In this document: positions 21,192 to 30,740 of the stretch, one piece after another
Layout of the letters: the number at the start of each line of letters is the position of its first letter
Position numbering within the stretch: the first letter of the stretch is position 1
From: Ipomoea triloba
Taxonomy: Eukaryota; Streptophyta; Magnoliopsida; Solanales; Convolvulaceae
DNA: 64,000 nt
Direction of reading: 5' to 3'
NCBI RefSeq assembly: GCF_003576645.1
Contig: NC_044923.1
Span: forward strand, 10,392,797-10,456,796
Made by a program: the position numbers and the translations under genes
The notes under the pieces: model-generated
Told to the model about the DNA's origin: nothing
Seen by the model: only the letters and a program-made list of their open reading frames with translations
The model's database searches: none

Positions 21192-21209
21192 TCCCCGGCA
21201 ACGGCGCCA
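21192..21209 (-). promoter_or_regulatory. Primer binding site (tRNA-Asp type)
   Basis: The minus strand reads TGGCGCCGTTGCCGGGGA, two bases after the LTR end. This is the standard primer site of Athila/Tat-like and many other plant gypsy elements. It fixes the transcription direction (minus) and the 3' border of the 5' LTR. Confidence 0.95.
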
Positions 21210-21796
21210 TTTGATAAGTTGTGTTTTAGCGGGAGGTGGAAAGAGTGTAGGTGAATAAAACGGGAAGAAGTTCCCGAGTGTCGGTCTCAAGGAATGGTAG
21301 AAAAGGATTTGGTAGACAAGGGAGTAGTCACAAGAGTTCCTCGTTTTCGAAAGCTAATCCTAAAAAGGTAGGGGTGTAAGGCATGCTAAGGTAGACAAAC
21401 TAAGGTAAAAGAGCAAGAACAATCTATTTGGAAGGAGGGTTCGGATCAATCTAACAAGTACATAAACTCTTGATTTCCTATAGGTTTTCGGTGTGGCAAT
21501 ACTTAAGGGACATACTTGAGACAAAAACACAAACACCTAAGCCATTCTCATGGTCAAAGGACTCCCTTCTACACACTAGGGTTATTCTCATAACTCCTAA
21601 GTTCAAAGAGGCATGCTAGCAAACACCTTGTGTGCTCTATTTGTCTTCTAATCCCCCTTCTCTCAAAGGTGGGAAAGAAAAGTGGTTGGAGAGGTCTAAC
21701 ACACTCCCTACTCTCGTAAGTGAGTGATTCTACCCTAATTCTCTAAGGCAACCGGCCAAGTTAGCCTAGAGTCCACACTAACACTCCAAAACACTA

Positions 21797-22021
21797 TCAA
21801 GCATCCATTAAGCATCATTCAAACCTTACTTCAAGACATCAAGCATCCATTAAGCATCATTCAAACCTTACTTCAAGACATTTAGCATTCAAGAGATATC
21901 ATTCAAACCTTACTTCAAGACATTTAGCATTCAAGAGATACATACAAGCTCAAATGATCCAAACCACAAGAAGTTTTAGATACATACAAGCTCAAATGAT
22001 CCAAACCACAAGAAGTTTTAG
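21797..22021. repeat. Cluster of short tandem duplications inside the LTR
   Basis: Three successive duplications of about 40-50 bp: 'atcaagcatccattaagcat' block twice, 'ttcaagacatttagcattca' block twice, and 'atacatacaagctcaaatga' block twice. They abut one another with no Ns between. They could be replication slippage in the element or local assembly overlaps. Confidence 0.8.
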
Positions 22022-22282
22022 TCAATCATTCTAAAAATCAAAATCATCATTGCAAATGTTCACAAGAGAGAGAACTAGATTCAAAAACAAAGTGCAATTC
22101 AAGATCAAAGACAAAATTTAAGATCAAATCACTAAACAAAACAATAAAGCAAATCACAAAATAGAAATGGAAGAACAATAGAAGAAATTGAAAGATTACT
22201 TGATTGCAAATGGAATTCTTCTACAAATCTCTATCAATTGCAAGTTGATGTCCACAATCTTCTCCAAATCTAGCTAGTTGAA

Positions 22283-22679
22283 TGGAAATATGAATGGAAT
22301 TAAAGTGAATTGGGAGAGAATTTCAACCTAATTTTAGAGAGAGAAATTTTAGGGTAAGCTAATCTGGAAAAATGAAGGGGATCCCCCTGAAAAATGCCCC
22401 AATTCCCTATTTAAATCGCGCCAACCGCCAAAAATAGACGTAGTGGACGCCCGACTGGACGCGCGTCCGCTGCGCGTCCANTGGAAATATGAATGGAATT
22501 GAAGTGAATTGGGAGAGAATTTCAACCTAATTTTAGAGAGAGAAATTTTAGGGTAAGCTAATCTGGAAAAATGAAGGGGATCCCCCTGAAAAATGCCCCA
22601 ATTCCCTATTTAAATCGCGCCAACCGCCAAAAATAGACGTAGTGGACGCCCGACTGGACGCGCGTCCGCTGCGCGTCCA
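22283..22679. repeat. 198-bp direct duplication across a single N
   Basis: Positions 22283-22480 equal 22482-22679 except for one visible base ('attaaagtg' versus 'attgaagtg'), with N at 22481. This looks like an assembly overlap, so the LTR TATA and part of the palindrome array appear twice. Confidence 0.9.
22604..22615 (-). promoter_or_regulatory. LTR TATA box (duplicate at 22405-22416)
   Basis: The minus strand reads ATTTAAATAGGG at 22604-22615, a plant LTR core promoter, located just downstream (minus sense) of the GGACGC array. The second occurrence at 22405-22416 is in the duplicated segment. Transcription toward the primer site and gag is implied. Confidence 0.6.
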
Positions 22680-22985
22680 GCGGGATCCTGTGTGCGTTGC
22701 TTCAAATCTTCAGCGCGGGATCTCGGAATCGGACGCGGCGTCCGATGTGCGTCCGCTGCGCGTCCTAAGCAGACATTGCAACTTCAGAGGGCGATTTTTC
22801 GGACGCGAGGCGTCCGGTGGCGTCCAGCAGGCGTCCTAAGCAGACATCTCAAACTTCAGAGAGCTGATTTTCGGACGCGGAGCGTCCGGTGGCGTCCAGC
22901 AGGTGTCCGCAAGGGACTGCTTTGCACTTCGCGGATCTGGGACGTGGACGCCTGGACGGACGCGCGTCCTAGGCGCGTCCGGCCA
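22640..22985. promoter_or_regulatory. Array of GGACGC/GCGTCC palindromes in 5' LTR U3
   Basis: About eighteen GGACGC, GCGTCC or close variants in 345 bp, including CTGGACGCGCGTCCGCTG (about 22653) and GGACGGACGCGCGTCCTAGG (about 22955). Between them are spaced copies of 'aagcagacat..caacttcagag' at about 50-70 bp intervals, so the array is built from imperfect tandem units. The position is directly upstream of the TATA on the minus strand. Confidence 0.7.
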
Positions 22986-23218
22986 GTCCTTTGCTTCCAA
23001 TTTTCGGCTCGTGTATCATTCTCTGAAATCTAGCCATTTTCTGCCTTTTTGCCCATCCTTTTTACCTACAAAATGATTAACCAAGTGTGAAACGGGATCC
23101 AATGGCAATATCAAGCATATTAATGTAATTCGAGTCCAAAACAAGCATAAAGACTACCGATTACGCGCAACGTGGCCCTAGAACGACCTTACAACCGTGG
23201 CATCTTTTGCACTTATCA

Positions 23219-23265
23219 AAATTTCCACACTTTAGAACTTGCGTGTCCTCAAGCAAGCTATCATT
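23219..23265 (-). promoter_or_regulatory. Polypurine tract region of the second, truncated element
   Basis: The minus strand has 'gcttgaggacacgcaagttc' then 'taaagtgtggaaatttt' right before TGATAAG. It matches the tract at 10944-10990 with small differences. Its presence outside the 5' LTR shows a second element copy abutting in tandem. Confidence 0.75.
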
Positions 23266-24310
23266 GAATCAAGCAACATATAAGTGCAAAGGCTGCCACC
23301 ACTTTGATATGCAAGCAAGCTAAACCACAAGAATGATGCACACACTTGAAATCAATGCAATCCCCAAGCTATCATGAAAATGTGTTTTTAAGCAATCCTT
23401 TGATTCTCAACAACGGCTATCCCAAGAACAAAACCCTTTGGCACAAAGTGAAGCATTTTGATTAACTTTCATTATCATACGGGTCAAGCATGCAATCCAA
23501 TAGCGGGTTCACCAACCATTTAAAGCGGGCCACTAGCCGAGCCAACTAGTGGGACCGATGTGCNCTATCCCAAGAACAAAACCCTTTGGCACAAAGTGAA
23601 GCATTTTGATTAACTTTCATTATCATACGGGTCAAGCATGCAATCCAATAACAGGTTCACCAACCATTTAAAGCGGGCCACTAGCCGAGCCAACTAGTGG
23701 GACCGATGTGCNATTAACTTTCATTATCATACGGGTCAAGCATGCAATCCAATAACAGGTTCACCAACCATTTAAAGCGGGCCACTAGCCGAGCCAACTA
23801 GTGGGACCGATGTGCACAAACCAAACCTATTAGACCACCCTTGTAACCTCAAGCCCCCCCTAGATTCTAGCGTGATAAACAAAAAGGCTTAAAGGTTATC
23901 TACTACCCCTCAAAACCGACCATCGGGCTGCCCGATCTCACATGGAGCTCCATGCTTTTTCGAGAACTGTGCAATGGGTGCCCGGTCCCAACGGGATAGA
24001 TCTCTCCTTTTCTCATTCCCCAAGATAACCTCATCGGGCTACCCGACTTCACATGGATATCCATGCTTTTTCGAAGACGGTGCAATGGGTGCCCGAATCT
24101 CAGCGGAATGGCTCTCTTCAATTTTCTCATCTCCCAAGACCTCGTATCGGGGCAACCGACTTCACGTGGATCTCCACGCTTTTTCGAAGACAGTGCGATG
24201 GTTGCCCCTCAACTTGCCCTAGCGAGACGGTTTCATCTTTTCAAATCCTAAGGTGGCCTCATTGGGCTCTTTTGAACAACTTAAAGTAAAGCATCACCTT
24301 CACAACCCCA
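23266..24310 (-). mobile_element. 3' internal region of a second Athila-type copy, truncated
   Basis: From 23266 to 23942 it matches 10991-11412. Beyond that it continues into three tandem hairpin units (23918-24215). No env-like or pol frame follows to the right, so the second copy is truncated. Two N joints (23564, 23712) carry duplications of 147 bp (23417-23563 equals 23565-23711) and 103 bp (23609-23711 equals 23713-23815) with a few substitutions ('tagcggg' versus 'taacagg'). Confidence 0.7.
23918..24215. repeat. Three tandem units of about 112 bp, each with a central dyad
   Basis: Each unit has 'atcgggc(t)acccgac', then a 14-base dyad, then 'ctttttcga(a)gac(a/g)gtgc' and 'atggg(t)gcccg'. 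The dyads are CATGGAGCTCCATG (23941-23954), CATGGATATCCATG (24052-24065) and CGTGGATCTCCACG (24165-24178). In the third unit an A-T pair is replaced by G-C on both arms, which keeps the outer stem. Confidence 0.75.
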
Positions 24311-25874
24311 CACTACACCTTCGGGAGAGCAAAAACAAAAGAAATTAGGTTCATTTCCGGGCTTAGTAAACATTATATTACTAGGTTTGATAGGTGCACA
24401 CTCCCACTTCGTTCCCTCCTTGACTATGGTCCGGGTTAAATGAGAGGTGAACATCACACAATCATGCAACAAATTATCCAATTTAAACAAGAGTATAAGA
24501 GTTTTCTTCCACGGGATAGTCCTAATTGAGAAACAAGGGTTCATTCAAAACACACATTTTACAAGCGAGATTAAGCAACGCATTCATTTCAAACATGTCC
24601 ATTGTTCTAAGCTAGGCATTGCATTTGCAAATCAAAGTCTTTCAAGCACAAGTGTGCTTTCCTTTCCACACTTTAAACCGAACATCGTCCTCGATGTTCA
24701 TACTATGCACACGGTGGAAAAACTACAAAAGATCTTAACCATGGAATGCCCGTTTCCACACTTTAGAAGTGTGCTATGGGCTACGGGTCACACAACATAC
24801 TTTTATGAATGATTTTAAGACAAGCTAATGCACAAGTCATGCCATCACACCCGTTACCAAAATCTGGAATAGGAAAGATTCCCTAGATCTCGCCAAAGAT
24901 GCCAAATTCTGCACAATCACTACCTTTTAGGGTGCACCCGGTCGGACACAACCTCCTGACTGCCTGCGCAGACGGGAACATGCAAGTCATTCAATCCGGG
25001 CCACACATCACGACAGACTGGTCAGTCAGGGGGCACCAGATACCGATCTTATTGGGTCAGGTATCCAGACCGGGTATCCATCAATTTCAAAGATACTTTT
25101 CTCGAACAGGTGAATTCAAAATTTAGCAATAAATAGAAGGATAGACAAGGAAGAGGCATACAAGATATATTAAAAAGATTTTAAAACATTCTCGAACATT
25201 CGAAAGCTCAAATCGCCAAACATCTTTTTGTAGAAGAGACTAATTAGCATCGTTTAGAAAGAGCATATTCACTTTAGTCTCTTAGTTGGAGTACTACTCA
25301 ACTTTAATTTTGTGTTGATTTTTTGTATTATCTACCATTGTGTAGATAGGGGAAAGTAATAGGAGTTGTAATGTGAAAACATGAACAAATAAATTGCCAC
25401 CTTTGTGCTTAATGCAACTTGATTTGGTGTTTGTGTTCACGGTAATTTGGAGAAGTAAGAGTTGAGTAAAATGATTACATTATTTCCGAATCACTCCTTA
25501 ACTTTTATTTTTGTCATATCCAAGCTCATATTTTGTTACTTATACATTTCGTGAAAAGCAATCATTTTCCACTGCATATATAGTATATTCCAAACTGCCA
25601 AGTGTTCAACTGACCCGACCCTCTATCCATTCTATCTTAGCTTGCTTAAAATTTCATAATATGTTCAATTTTATTCACCTACCCGTAACTCAAGACTTTA
25701 ATCTTTCCAAACAAGACCATCAATTATTTATAAAACATACTCTCTGTCAATTATTTACGGAAGCGGCCAGTGATGCCCATGATAACCGTGCGAATGGACA
25801 TGCATGAACGGGTCACCACCTCGTGTAAGTGACCAACGTGCAAGTTCTTAACCCAAAATCTTGTAACACATGAT

Positions 25875-25875
<1 letters not shown>
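24311..25875. other. Gene-free DNA between element remnant and MITE
   Basis: No supported gene. Segment 24650-24800 has two versions of 'tttccacacttta(a/g)a', resembling polypurine-tract surroundings, so it may still be retroelement DNA up to about 25100. The 98-codon open frame at 25511-25807 has no recognisable domain and lies in AT-rich DNA. Confidence 0.45.
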
Positions 25876-25922
<47 letters not shown>

Positions 25923-25926
<4 letters not shown>

Positions 25927-26158
25927 TGATCAGGTGCGGCCGTGCGGTTCACACCACTCAATGTTACGAAATACACCACTCAATGGTAAGAAACACACCA
26001 CACAAATATGCACTAATATGCATGCATTGTGGTGTGTTTCTTAACATTGTGGTGTGTTTCATTGTAGTGTGTTTCTTAACATTGAGTGGTGTATTTCGTA
26101 ACATTGAGTAGTGTGTGACCGCCCGGCTGCACGGGAGAGCACGGCCACGCCTGAAATT
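25923..26158. mobile_element. Hairpin MITE in (TA)n, family A
   Basis: Arms 'ggtgcggccgtgcggttcac' and '...gagcacggccacgcctga' with internal 'accactcaatgttacgaaat' inverted against 'atttcgtaacattgagt'. A long (TA)n tract precedes (25876-25922) and a shorter one follows. The interior has extra 'gtggtgtgtttcttaacatt' repeats. Confidence 0.8.
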
Positions 26159-26519
26159 ATTTATATATATATATATTTGATTAATTTAGTAAGTTTTTTG
26201 GGTCTTACTTTTCTAGAAGTAGTACGAGCGTTAATTTAAACTCTAAGTTAGATAGGTGGACACAAACCTAAAGTAAATGAATAGACATAATAAATGCAAT
26301 TGAGATGGATAAAAAGTCATAGTCAACAAATACATATATACACAGTACAAAAATATCATAATCATCATGCATGCATTCATAAATATATGAATATGAATCG
26401 GGGAATAAGCTAAGTAAGCCGTGATTTAATTTGGAGGGCCCCACACGGGTAGCACAATTAGTATTTTTTACAATGACAAGATTTAATTAGCAGCCATGAG
26501 AAACCCTTTCTACATGCAC
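26159..26519 (+). promoter_or_regulatory. Chitinase upstream region
   Basis: AT-rich upstream DNA with no ORF, beginning at the MITE 417 bases before the start codon. No specific binding site is claimed. The MITE insertion therefore lies within normal promoter distance. Confidence 0.5.
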
Positions 26520-26527
26520 TATAAATA
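26520..26527 (+). promoter_or_regulatory. Chitinase TATA box
   Basis: TATAAATA in 'gcactataaatactcc', 49 bases before the ATG at 26576. This leaves a leader of about 20 bases, which is normal for plant pathogenesis-related genes. A second 'ctataaatc' follows at 26531. Confidence 0.7.
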
Positions 26528-26575
26528 CTCCTATAAATCTGCAGCACAGAGATTCATCCCAAACTATTATCGAAA

Positions 26576-27492
26576 ATGAGGAATTCTGGTGGTTCAGTAG
26601 TTTTTATATGCTTGGGTCTTATTGCTGCATTCTCCCTAGGGTTGAGTTCAGCTCAAAACTGTGGGTGTGCTTCCCGCGGGTTGTGTTGCAGCAAGTTTGG
26701 GTATTGCGGCACTGGAAATGACTACTGCGGCGAAGGGTGTAGAGAAGGGCCGTGCTACGGCAGCTCCCCTGGAGGCGCCGGAAGTGGGTCGGTGTCTAGC
26801 ATCGTCTCAGATTCGTTTTTCAACGGAATTGCCAATCAGGCGCCTCCCAGCTGCGAAGGAAAGGGCTTCTACACCCGAAACTCATTTCTTGAAGCCGCCA
26901 AGTCCTACTCCAAGTTCGGAACCACTGGGAGCGCCGATGACAAAAAGCGGGAAATAGCTGCGTTTTTCGCCCACATAACTCATGAAACTGGACGTAAATA
27001 CTTTCTTTAATTTATCAGAGGATTTAATTTCATTTCTAAGCTACTTTCTTTAATTAATCTCTGATCCCATCGTATGCAGATTTGTGCTACATAAGGGAGA
27101 TCAACGGTGCATCCAGAAACTACTGCGACCCTAACAACAGACAGTACCCCTGTGCACCCGGAAAGATGTACTACGGTCGTGGACCCTTCCAACTATCCTG
27201 GAATTACAATTAAGGTGCCGCCGGCCAAAGCATCGGTTTCGATGGCCTAAACAACCCAGATATTGTTGCAACCAACCCCATTATTTCCTTCAAGACAGCC
27301 TTATGGTTTTGGATGAACAATTGTCATTCTTGCTTCATGTCTGGTCAGGGTTTCGGCTGCACCATTCGGGCTATCAACGGCCCGCTTGAGTGCAATGGCG
27401 CTAATCCCGCCACTGTTGACAAGAGGGTTGAGTATTACAAAAAGTATTGCCAGCAGCTTGGTGTTAATCCTGGGAATAATCTCAGATGCTAG
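26576..27492 (+). pseudogene. Class IV chitinase (GH19) with premature stop
   Basis: Class IV chitinases are secreted or apoplastic enzymes that hydrolyse chitin of fungal walls. Exon 1 is 26576-26993, the intron is 26994-27079 (GTAAAT...GCAG), and exon 2 is 27080-27492, giving 276 codons. Residues 1-26 form a signal peptide. Residues 27-62 form a hevein-like chitin-binding domain with eight cysteines (QNCGCASRGLCCSKFGYCG...). A Gly/Ser linker follows, then the GH19 domain from about residue 77. HETG (catalytic Glu about 137) spans the splice junction, and [11 protein letters not shown] gives the second acidic residue (about 146). The exact C-terminus is present ([10 protein letters not shown]). 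In exon 2 codon 184, in [16 protein letters not shown], is TAA (27211-27213) where the family has Tyr, removing the last third of the catalytic domain. Everything after the stop stays in frame with family-like sequence, so the lesion is young or a base-call error. [16 protein letters not shown] has two extra cysteines compared with typical members. Confidence 0.9.
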
Positions 27493-27602
27493 ATATATAC
27501 TTAAATATTACACCCTGCTACTTGCCAATGTAATAAATACTAGATATATACTTGAATATCTAGTATAAATTAAATAATATATGATCAATAACAAACAAAG
27601 TA

Positions 27603-28170
27603 ATGTACTTTTATATATAAAAAAAAAACATCTATGAATAAGAGCAATAAGCTAACGATGTTACTTGTTTAACTCAAATGAAATTGCATGTGTTGCTATT
27701 TTATGTGGTATATGAAGGCTTCTTTTTATATATGAGTGTTATTTGTGTTAATTACTTATACATTTACATTTACATTTTCTAGCAATAAAAAGAGTTTGGA
27801 ATATACAACATACCCATTGGAAAATGATTTCTTTTCATGAAATGTAATATGAGGGATATAACAAAAGCAAAAATTAAGCAGTGTACTGTAAATAAGTCTG
27901 TGATTTGAGGTATACATCTACTTCAATTCTTATTTTATCAAGTTTTACCATTCACATATATTTCTTTTGACATTTTCTTTAACATTATGGCTTGACATGC
28001 AATGACAGTCCTGTTTCAAAAATTTCTTCATACTAGATTGTTGAATATCTAGTGTCTGTGTATGAAAGTAATGAGTTAATTGACGAAAAGTTTTATAATT
28101 TCTCCAAATTCTACAAAGTTTAAAAGAGATAAATAATTATAAGTTAGTATTTTAAAAATATAAAAGAGAA
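27603..28170 (+). repeat. Chitinase 3' flank, duplicated elsewhere in the window
   Basis: This follows 110 bp after the chitinase stop and is repeated at 3669-4228 (long) and 1661-1868 (short). It is AT-rich and non-coding. Confidence 0.7.
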
Positions 28171-28535
28171 AGATCTTTTATTAAATTACTTGTCATATCC
28201 ATTCCCGTGTATGTTCGCGAGGAAATGATTTCCAACATAAATTTCATCACATAATATCGGCATTCGTAATTCCTCTTTGTTTGGCACACTACATTTGAAG
28301 CAAAAAAATATAATTAAGATTTTTTTAATAAAAAACAATAAGATATATATGTACTTACCAAACCTGTAATCCATTTTGGTGGAGGACTTGGTTTCTTTCT
28401 ACTTAGCATGTTTGTTGTCTTCACACACCTTTTAATATAAGACATATAAAACATACATAAATACTTGGCATCACTATATTAATAATAACTATTAATTATA
28501 TTTATAAATTTACATATCTTTCAATTATCTCCTTA
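28171..28535. other. AT-rich DNA without a gene
   Basis: Only a 62-codon minus-strand frame with a hydrophobic, Phe/Ile-rich composition. Nothing recognisable. Confidence 0.4.
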
Positions 28536-28656
28536 CACTACTACAAAAATACCTTTTAACGTAGGTTTCAATTATCGTTTTTTTATTTGCTTAATTCTAA
28601 CCGACGTTATAAATAAATTATACGGTGTCAGTTTTAAAAAATCGACGTCGTATGTC

Positions 28657-28703
<47 letters not shown>

Positions 28704-28785
28704 AAATAGAGATACGGCGTCGAGTTTTTTAAAAAAACCGACACCGTATGTCTTTTTTTTAAATAGAGATACGGGCTATTTCCAA
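28536..28785. mobile_element. CACTA-type MITE
   Basis: Starts CACTACTACAAAAATACC, the classic terminal motif of plant CACTA (En/Spm) elements. The interior has the subterminal pairs 'tacggtgtcagttttaaaaa' with 'tcgacgtcgtatgtc', and 'tacggcgtcgagttttttaa' with 'ccgacaccgtatgtc', around a (TA)n tract. The far end is not clear; the copy may be truncated. Confidence 0.65.
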
Positions 28786-28996
28786 AACAATCGACATTCG
28801 AGCTCTAGATAAGAAAAGTAATGGTGCTACTGGACATGAACTTGGAGAGCAAATCAAAGATCTACATATTGTAGAAAGTGAAAGGATCAAGAGCGTGATT
28901 AGCGACGAGCAGTTGATGGGAGACAAGTGGGTGAGGAAGCAATCCCAAGAGCTACGTACCAGTGCGAAACGTGGGGGCGGTTGTTACAATGCTTGA
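28775..28996 (+). other. Unrecognised open frame, possible exon remnant
   Basis: A 73-codon open stretch without a start, containing DIRALDKKSNGATGHELGEQ then IKDLHIVESERIKSVISDEQ and ending GGGCYNA before TGA. Charged, helix-like composition, quite unlike the AT-rich surroundings. It may be a captured or decayed exon next to the CACTA MITE. The family is not recognised. Confidence 0.3.
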
Positions 28997-29169
28997 GCAT
29001 CGAGGGGTTGAGCATCTGGTTCTTATATAATACTACTTACATTTAATTGAAAGTATAATTTCATTACATTTGATCCACATCTGAAACGAATTTAAAGTAT
29101 ATATCAAGTCTCATGAATAATTAGATAAACCATCCATCCTTCTTTAAAAGACAGTGTTTGGCATTCAGT

Positions 29170-29609
29170 CACACTTGTGTGAGACCGTCTCACGGATCCT
29201 TATTTGTTAGATGGGTTGTGTTGGGTCGGGTTGAATCAACATGCAAATGTCATATTTATATGCGCAGATATCGCTCAAATTTAATACTAATCAGAAATAA
29301 AATTTTGCATTTTGATGTAAAAGTATTATATTTTCCATAAAAAATATTACATTTTTCATAAGTAATGTTGCCCCACTTGTAAAGAAAAAATATAATATTT
29401 TTAAGGGAAAATGTAATACTTTTAAATCGAAATGCAAAGTATTACATTTTTTTCTTAAAACTATTACATTTACCATTATAAATAATTAAAATTTTATTCC
29501 TAATTAGTATTACATTTGAACATATAAATATAACATTTATGTGTATAAGCAGTATCACATTTCAACATTGATTTTACCCGATCCGACTCGTCTCACAGTC
29601 TAACACAAG
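29170..29609. mobile_element. MITE with terminal 'gtgtgagaccgtctcac'
   Basis: The left end 'cacttgtgtgagaccgtctc' followed by 'acggatc' is partly inverted at the right end '...gatccgactcgtctcacag' followed by 'tctaacacaag'. Between them are AT-rich repeats of 'aaagtattacattttcc' in both orientations. No coding capacity. This end sequence is common in plant MITEs. Confidence 0.65.
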
Positions 29610-29629
29610 ATTTTTTGCTTTTAGCCATT

Positions 29630-30130
29630 TTAGACATCTAAGCTAAGGTAAATAGAAGTTGTTACACCAAGCGTGTACGCTCCAATGGCGGCCGCAATAA
29701 ATTCCCTTCCGGGCTTCACCAAAATCCCAATACCAGCGATACCCACAACTCCAATTGGAACCCGCGTCCGAACCGCCTGCCCGGCGCCCGAAGCGATGGC
29801 GTCAGCGAAAACCTCCGCGGCGAACTCTCTGAACTCGCTGTTCCCAAGCACGGCCTCGCTGTCCGACGAGTCGGATCTGATGGCCTTGAATGCCTTGTCG
29901 ACCTGGTCACGGGTCGGGGCGGATTTGACCCATTTGGCGACGAGAGGGATGGAGTCGCTAAGCTTGCTGTGGAGGCGCTCGGTGGCGGAGACGAGCTGGT
30001 AAGGCTTGACTCCGTCGAAGGCGTGCTGGGCGAGGGAGAGGCAGTCGTCGTAGACTGAGTCGCAGGCTGAGTTGAACTCGGCCGATTTGTTAAGGTAGCG
30101 GCCGACTCGTTTAGAAGCCGAGGTTCCCAT
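29630..30130 (-). CDS. Small uncharacterised membrane-associated plant protein
   Basis: A 166-residue intronless gene on the minus strand, clearly GC-richer than its surroundings with strong coding bias. The start MGTSASK fits the N-myristoylation pattern (Gly2, Ser6), suggesting membrane attachment. Residues about 10-110 look helical and charged (RVGRYLNKSAEFNSACDSVY, with ERLHSKLSD and RDQVDKAFKAIRSD later). The C-terminal 45 residues have two hydrophobic stretches, VPIGVVGIAGIGILV (about 123-138) and FIAAAIGAYTLGVTTSIYLS (about 143-163), with a KPGRE turn between, ending SLDV. I recall no named family, so function is not assigned. ATG choice is supported by the myristoylation motif and by loss of coding bias upstream. 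Convergent or divergent partners within 2 kb are only MITEs. Confidence 0.8.
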   Translation of the reverse strand: MGTSASKRVGRYLNKSAEFNSACDSVYDDCLSLAQHAFDGVKPYQLVSATERLHSKLSDSIPLVAKWVKSAPTRDQVDKAFKAIRSDSSDSEAVLGNSEFREFAAEVFADAIASGAGQAVRTRVPIGVVGIAGIGILVKPGREFIAAAIGAYTLGVTTSIYLSLDV

Positions 30131-30344
30131 TTCTTCCCAATGATTGTCAAAGATTGGGATTATATTATTATATCACGTTAAATTTGAGGATGAGATTTGT
30201 AGTTGGTTAAAAGAAGTGGATAATTGCACATAACTCCTTTGTGTTTCAAAATTTTCAAATAGACTCGTTTAGTTTTAAAGATGCTAATAAAGCCGAGGCT
30301 GCCTAGCCAGTAGCTACTCACTTTCTCAAAAAAATTGTAATCTG

Positions 30345-30604
30345 AGTTAATCACCGATTTCGTCTCTTTATTATAGTAAAATTATCGCTTTGATCATTGA
30401 CTATTATTCTTACCGAATTAAATTTTCAACTTTTAAAATCTTATCCAATTTCATCCTCCATTATCATCATACGGCTCAAATTGACGGAAGGACGAAATTG
30501 GGTAAGATTTTCAAAGTTGAGGAGGACATAATTTGATAATGATGATAGTCGAGAACCAAATTAATAATTTCTTTATAGTAAAGGACCAAATTGGTCATTA
30601 ACTT
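30345..30604. mobile_element. Fold-back MITE
   Basis: The end 'agttaatcaccgatttcgtc' is inverted as '...gaccaaattggtcattaact', and the interior arms 'cttatccaatttc' and 'gaaattgggtaag' also pair around a short centre. No coding capacity. Confidence 0.7.
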
Positions 30605-30740
30605 AGTCTGAATTATAAAAGAACATTATAAATATAAAAGTGTTTATTATTTTGTTATCGAAATTAAAGTACTAAAATAATATACATTTATTGTAAGTAA
30701 AAAATAAAATGAAAAGTTTACAATACATTTATTAAATATC

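Larger units (their letters stand above)
21212..23218 (-). mobile_element. 5' LTR of the minus-strand Athila-type element
   Basis: On the minus strand it begins TGATAAGTGC at 23218 and ends CTTATCA at 21212, giving a 7-bp inverted terminal match TGATAAG/CTTATCA. It is followed after two bases by the primer site. It holds the GGACGC array, a TATA box and several internal duplications. Unusually, the sequence beyond its start (23219 onward) is a polypurine tract and 3' internal region, so the same LTR also serves as the 3' LTR of a second element copy. The apparent length of 2,007 bp includes a 198-bp assembly duplication. Confidence 0.85.
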
